From assembly GCF_003119195.2 (NCBI RefSeq), contig NZ_CP022255.1, positions 62,001 to 126,000 on the forward strand: 64,000 bases of DNA, read 5' to 3'. Under the pieces are notes generated by a model, which ran no database searches, had not been told where the DNA came from, and saw only the letters and a program-made list of their open reading frames with translations. Shown here piece after piece: positions 61,234-64,000 of this stretch. Each line of letters starts with the position of its first letter. The first letter of the stretch is position 1. This stretch comes from Azospirillum baldaniorum. GTDB taxonomy: Bacteria > Pseudomonadota > Alphaproteobacteria > Azospirillales > Azospirillaceae. Position numbers and translations under genes: made by a program.

Positions 61234-62595
61234 TCAGCCGCGCACGGGATTTTTGACACGGTCCAGAACACGATCGACCATCACCCCGGACTGGCCCAGG
61301 TAATTGGCCGGATCGCAGAGCTTGGCCAGTTCGGCGCGGCTGAGGCAGGCGCTGATCTCCGGTGTCTCGGCCAGGAGGTCGAGCAGCGGCCGGTTCTGGC
61401 GCACCGCCTCGCGGCAGAGGTCGTAGACGAGGTCGTGGGCGTACTCGCGCCCGATGTGGCGGCCGAGCCCCATCATCACCGCCTCGGACGCCACCAGCCC
61501 GTTGGTCATCTCCAGGTTGGCGCGCATCCGTTCGGCATCCACCTCGAGGCCGCTCACCACGAACCGCGCCTGTTTCAGGGCGCCGGCCAGCAGGCAGAAG
61601 GCCTCCGGCAGGACGATCCACTCGATCTCCCACGGGCCGGTCGACCGTTCGTGGTCGGCCACCATGGCGTCGAGCAGGGCCGCCGTGTGCTGGCGCAGCA
61701 CGGAGATCGACGCGTGGATGTAGCAGCTGGAGATCGGGTTGCGCTTCTGCGGCATGGTGCTGCTCGACCCGCGGCCATGCGCGAAGGGCTCGTAGACCTC
61801 GCCGACCTCCGTCTGCATCATCAACTTCACGTCCATCGACAGCTTGCCGAGCGTGCCGCCGACCAGGCCCAGGAAACAGCCCACCTCGGCGATGGTGTCG
61901 CGGATGGTGTGCCAAGCGATCACCGGCTGGGCGAGGTCCAGCTCCTCCATCAGCCCGGCCTGGGTCTCCATGGCGCCATGCTCCAGGGAGGCCAGCGTGC
62001 CGGACGCTCCGGCGAACTCGCCCATCAGCACGCGCGGACGGAGCTGCGCCAGCCGCTCGCGATGGCGCTCCACCGCCGACAGCAGCCCGGCCATCTTGTA
62101 GCCGAAGGTCACCGGCACCGCCTGCTGCAGGTTGCTGCGGCCGATCATCGGCGTGTCCCGGTGGCGCTTGGCGAGAGTCGCCAAGGCCGCCGACAGGCCC
62201 GCCAGATCCTCGTCCACGAGGTTCAACGCCTCGCGCATCTGCAGGACCGTGGCGGTGTCGGTGATGTCCTGCGTGGTGGCCCCCCAGTGGCAGTATTCGC
62301 CGAGCCGGTCGCGGCACAGCGCGTTGAGCTGCGAGACGACGCCCAGCACGGGATAGCCGATGCGCTCCGTCTGCGCCTTCAGCGTCGCCATGTCGATCCT
62401 GTCGAGGGAGCAGTTGGCGACGATCTCGTCGGCGGCCTCCTGCGGGATGATGCCCAGGCGGCCCTGGACGCGGGCGAGTGCGGCCTCGATGTCCAGGTAC
62501 TTGCGCGTTCGGTTCTCGTCCGACCAGACGGCGCGCATGGCCGGGGTGCTGAAGATGTCGCCGAAGATGGCGGAGTCGATGATCGTGGACGGCAT
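61234..62595 (-). CDS. Fumarase/aspartase-superfamily lyase (adenylosuccinate lyase/PcaB-like)
   Basis: A 453-residue lyase. The superfamily signature is SSSTMPQKRNPISS. YCHWGATTQDITDTA holds the second conserved region and RSNLQQAVPVTFGYK the third. PcaB-type cycloisomerases and adenylosuccinate lyases both fit. Since it lies in an operon with a CoA-transferase and a MaoC-like hydratase, it probably adds or removes a small group on a dicarboxylic acid rather than working in purine synthesis. ATG at 62595 is 44 bases after the CoA-transferase stop. Confidence 0.88.
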   Translation of the reverse strand: MPSTIIDSAIFGDIFSTPAMRAVWSDENRTRKYLDIEAALARVQGRLGIIPQEAADEIVANCSLDRIDMATLKAQTERIGYPVLGVVSQLNALCRDRLGEYCHWGATTQDITDTATVLQMREALNLVDEDLAGLSAALATLAKRHRDTPMIGRSNLQQAVPVTFGYKMAGLLSAVERHRERLAQLRPRVLMGEFAGASGTLASLEHGAMETQAGLMEELDLAQPVIAWHTIRDTIAEVGCFLGLVGGTLGKLSMDVKLMMQTEVGEVYEPFAHGRGSSSTMPQKRNPISSCYIHASISVLRQHTAALLDAMVADHERSTGPWEIEWIVLPEAFCLLAGALKQARFVVSGLEVDAERMRANLEMTNGLVASEAVMMGLGRHIGREYAHDLVYDLCREAVRQNRPLLDLLAETPEISACLSRAELAKLCDPANYLGQSGVMVDRVLDRVKNPVRG

Positions 62596-62639
62596 GGTGC
62601 TGGTCCTCCCAAAAAATGGCGTTCCGTTCGCGGCGCGGC

Positions 62640-63821
62640 TCAGATCGCCTTCGCGTCGCGCAGCCGGGCGATGTCGCCGGGCGCGTAGCCCAGCTCGGCA
62701 AGGATGCGGTCGGTGTGCTGGCCGAGCGCCGGCACCGGGTCCATGCGCGCGCTCCCGTCGCTCGCTACACCCGGCGGCAGCAGGGCCGGCACTGGCCCGT
62801 TCTGGGTCTCCACCGTGCGCCAGCGGTCGCGGGCCGCCAGTTGCGGGTGGTTCCAGACGTCCTGCATGGTGTTGGCCTGGGCGTTGGCGATGGCGGCCTG
62901 CTCCAGCCGGGCGACCACCTGCTCGGCGGTCAGGCCGGCGAAGGCCGCCACGATGATCCCGCGCAGCTCGTCGCGCGCCGCGTTGCGGCGGGAGTTGCTG
63001 GAGAAACGCTCCTCGCGCGCCAGCTCGGGGCGTTGCAGCACCGTCTCGCAGAAGGCCACCCATTCGCGCTCGTTCTGCAGGCCGAGCAGCACCGTCTTGC
63101 CGTCGCCGGCCGGAAACGGGCCGTAGGGGTAGATGGTCGCGTGGCTGGCGCCGGTGCGGGCCGGCGGCGGCGCGCCGTCGAAGGCGTAGTAGAGCGGGTA
63201 GCTCATCCACTCCACCAGCGATTCCAGCATGGAGACGTCGATGCGGCAGCCGCGACCCGTCTGCTGGCGTTGCAGGAGGGCGGCCAGGATGTTGGTGTAG
63301 GCGTACATGCCGGCGGAGATGTCGGCGATGGACGGGCCGGCCTTGGAGGGCGTCTCCGGCGTGCCGGTCACCGACAGGAAGCCGGACTCGCCCTGGATCA
63401 GCAGGTCGTAAGCCTTCTTGTCGCGGTAGGGACCGTCGCCGCCGTAGCCGGAAATGTCGCAGACGATGATTTCCGGCTTCCCGGCGGACAGCGCCTCGTA
63501 GGACAGGCCGAGGCGGGCCGCCGCGCCGGGCGCGAGGTTCTGCACCACCACGTCGGCCTGCTCGCGGATCAGGCGTTTGAGGATCGCCTGCGCCTCCGGG
63601 TGCTTGACGTCGAGCGTCAGGCTTTCCTTCGAGCGGTTGGTCCAGACGAAGTGCGAGGCGACGCCTCGCACCCTCTCGTCGTAGCCGCGGGCGAAGTCGC
63701 CGACGCCGGGACGCTCCACCTTGATGACGCGGGCGCCGAGGTCAGCGAGCTGGCGCGTCGCGAAGGGGGCGGCGATGGCGTGTTCCAGGGTGACGACGGT
63801 GATTCCAGACAGCGGTCTCAT
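62640..63821 (-). CDS. CaiB/BaiF family III CoA-transferase
   Basis: A 393-residue class III CoA-transferase starting MRPLSGITVVTLEHAIAAPFATRQLADLGARVIKVE, the usual N-terminus. The catalytic Asp is expected in KKAYDLLIQGESGFLSVTG. WMSYPLYYAFDG and GRGCRIDVSMLESL are typical. It moves CoA between carboxylic acids. ATG at 63821 has GAGGA eight bases before it; a GTG at 63836, overlapping the upstream stop, is the alternative. Mesaconyl- or citramalyl-CoA transfer is possible given the neighbours. Confidence 0.93.
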   Translation of the reverse strand: MRPLSGITVVTLEHAIAAPFATRQLADLGARVIKVERPGVGDFARGYDERVRGVASHFVWTNRSKESLTLDVKHPEAQAILKRLIREQADVVVQNLAPGAAARLGLSYEALSAGKPEIIVCDISGYGGDGPYRDKKAYDLLIQGESGFLSVTGTPETPSKAGPSIADISAGMYAYTNILAALLQRQQTGRGCRIDVSMLESLVEWMSYPLYYAFDGAPPPARTGASHATIYPYGPFPAGDGKTVLLGLQNEREWVAFCETVLQRPELAREERFSSNSRRNAARDELRGIIVAAFAGLTAEQVVARLEQAAIANAQANTMQDVWNHPQLAARDRWRTVETQNGPVPALLPPGVASDGSARMDPVPALGQHTDRILAELGYAPGDIARLRDAKAI

Positions 63822-63832
63822 AGGGGGCGTCC

Positions 63833-64000
63833 TCACGTCAGGACCGCGGTGGCGTCCATGGTCAGCCAGCCTTCATGGTCCTTGGCCCACAGGTGGACCG
63901 TCTTGCCGTCGGCGAGCGGCGTGCCGCACACCGAGAAAGGGTTGATGTCGAAGGTCGGCCGCGCCGCCTTGAAGCGGAAGGAGGCGACCTCGGCTTCCGG
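63833..64000 (-). CDS. MaoC/FAS1-like hydratase, C-terminal end (cut by window edge)
   Basis: Only the last 55 codons are inside the window. They read VASFRFKAARPTFDI, FSVCGTPLADG and WAKDHEGWLTMDATAVLT, which match the end of FAS1-like dehydratase/MaoC proteins such as mesaconyl-C4-CoA hydratase. The stop overlaps the alternative GTG start of the CoA-transferase gene, so the three leftward genes form one operon. Confidence 0.8.
   Translation of the reverse strand, partial: PEAEVASFRFKAARPTFDINPFSVCGTPLADGKTVHLWAKDHEGWLTMDATAVLT

Noticed and set aside
60988-62688. 566-residue open frame on the plus strand
   Set aside because: Antisense to the lyase gene, which has a perfect signature motif.
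1-64000. Mobile element, CRISPR array, tRNA or rRNA
   Set aside because: No transposase or integrase motif, no regularly spaced repeats, and no tRNA cloverleaf or rRNA sequence was recognised on either strand.

Overview
The window is GC-rich, densely packed DNA from an alphaproteobacterium. Azospirillum or a close relative is the best guess. That guess rests on gene content (clade I nosRZDFYLX, ubiTUV, NnrS, hybrid PAS kinases, an inositol-phosphate glycan cluster), codon use and the order of the nos genes; no rRNA or marker gene is present to prove it. I saw no tRNA, rRNA, CRISPR array, transposase or replication origin.

Layout. (1) 1-3023: the start of a multi-PAS sensor protein that runs off the left edge, an orphan ParD-like antitoxin overlapping it, a gene-poor stretch and a DUF1003 membrane protein. 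(2) 3042-15523: an eleven-gene divergent cluster. The leftward arm holds three CgeB-type glycosyltransferases, one GT4 glycosyltransferase, a B12-binding radical SAM enzyme and an NAD-dependent epimerase. The rightward arm holds inositol-3-phosphate synthase, a histidine phosphatase, a methyltransferase, a glycoside-hydrolase-like protein with an apparently permuted barrel, and a phosphoribosyltransferase-like/kinase-like fusion. An unusually AT-rich 312-bp control region separates the arms. The stop/start overlaps argue that each arm is one operon making a modified, inositol-containing saccharide. This is the most novel part of the window. (3) 15624-24407: a potassium channel, an Mfd-like translocase, a stress operon of two DUF2382 proteins and a 42-residue membrane protein, and a PAS-PAS hybrid histidine kinase.

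(4) 24433-42234: a denitrification and anaerobic respiration island. nosRZDFYLX, tatE, a Crp/Fnr regulator and nnrS run rightward. Cytochrome c, ubiV, ubiU, ubiT and a DUF2249 protein run leftward. A second Crp/Fnr regulator, a DUF1858 protein and a hemerythrin follow. FNR/DNR-type boxes lie before nosR and before ubiT, with a third between nnrS and the cytochrome gene. The island joins nitrous oxide reduction, its copper and flavin maturation, NO-linked accessory proteins and oxygen-independent quinone synthesis.

(5) 42424-54574: an RND efflux pump with adaptor, an alpha/beta hydrolase with Asp at the nucleophile position and a LysR regulator; then an MFS/thiolase/SDR operon divergent from a TetR regulator over a clear palindrome, and an unrecognised conserved-looking protein. 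(6) 54690-64000: a LysR-type regulator with two DNA-binding domains, a DUF1932 oxidoreductase, an AraC regulator divergent from a complete P450-ferredoxin-reductase set, and a lyase/CoA-transferase/MaoC operon cut by the right edge. Families were assigned by reading motifs, with no database search.
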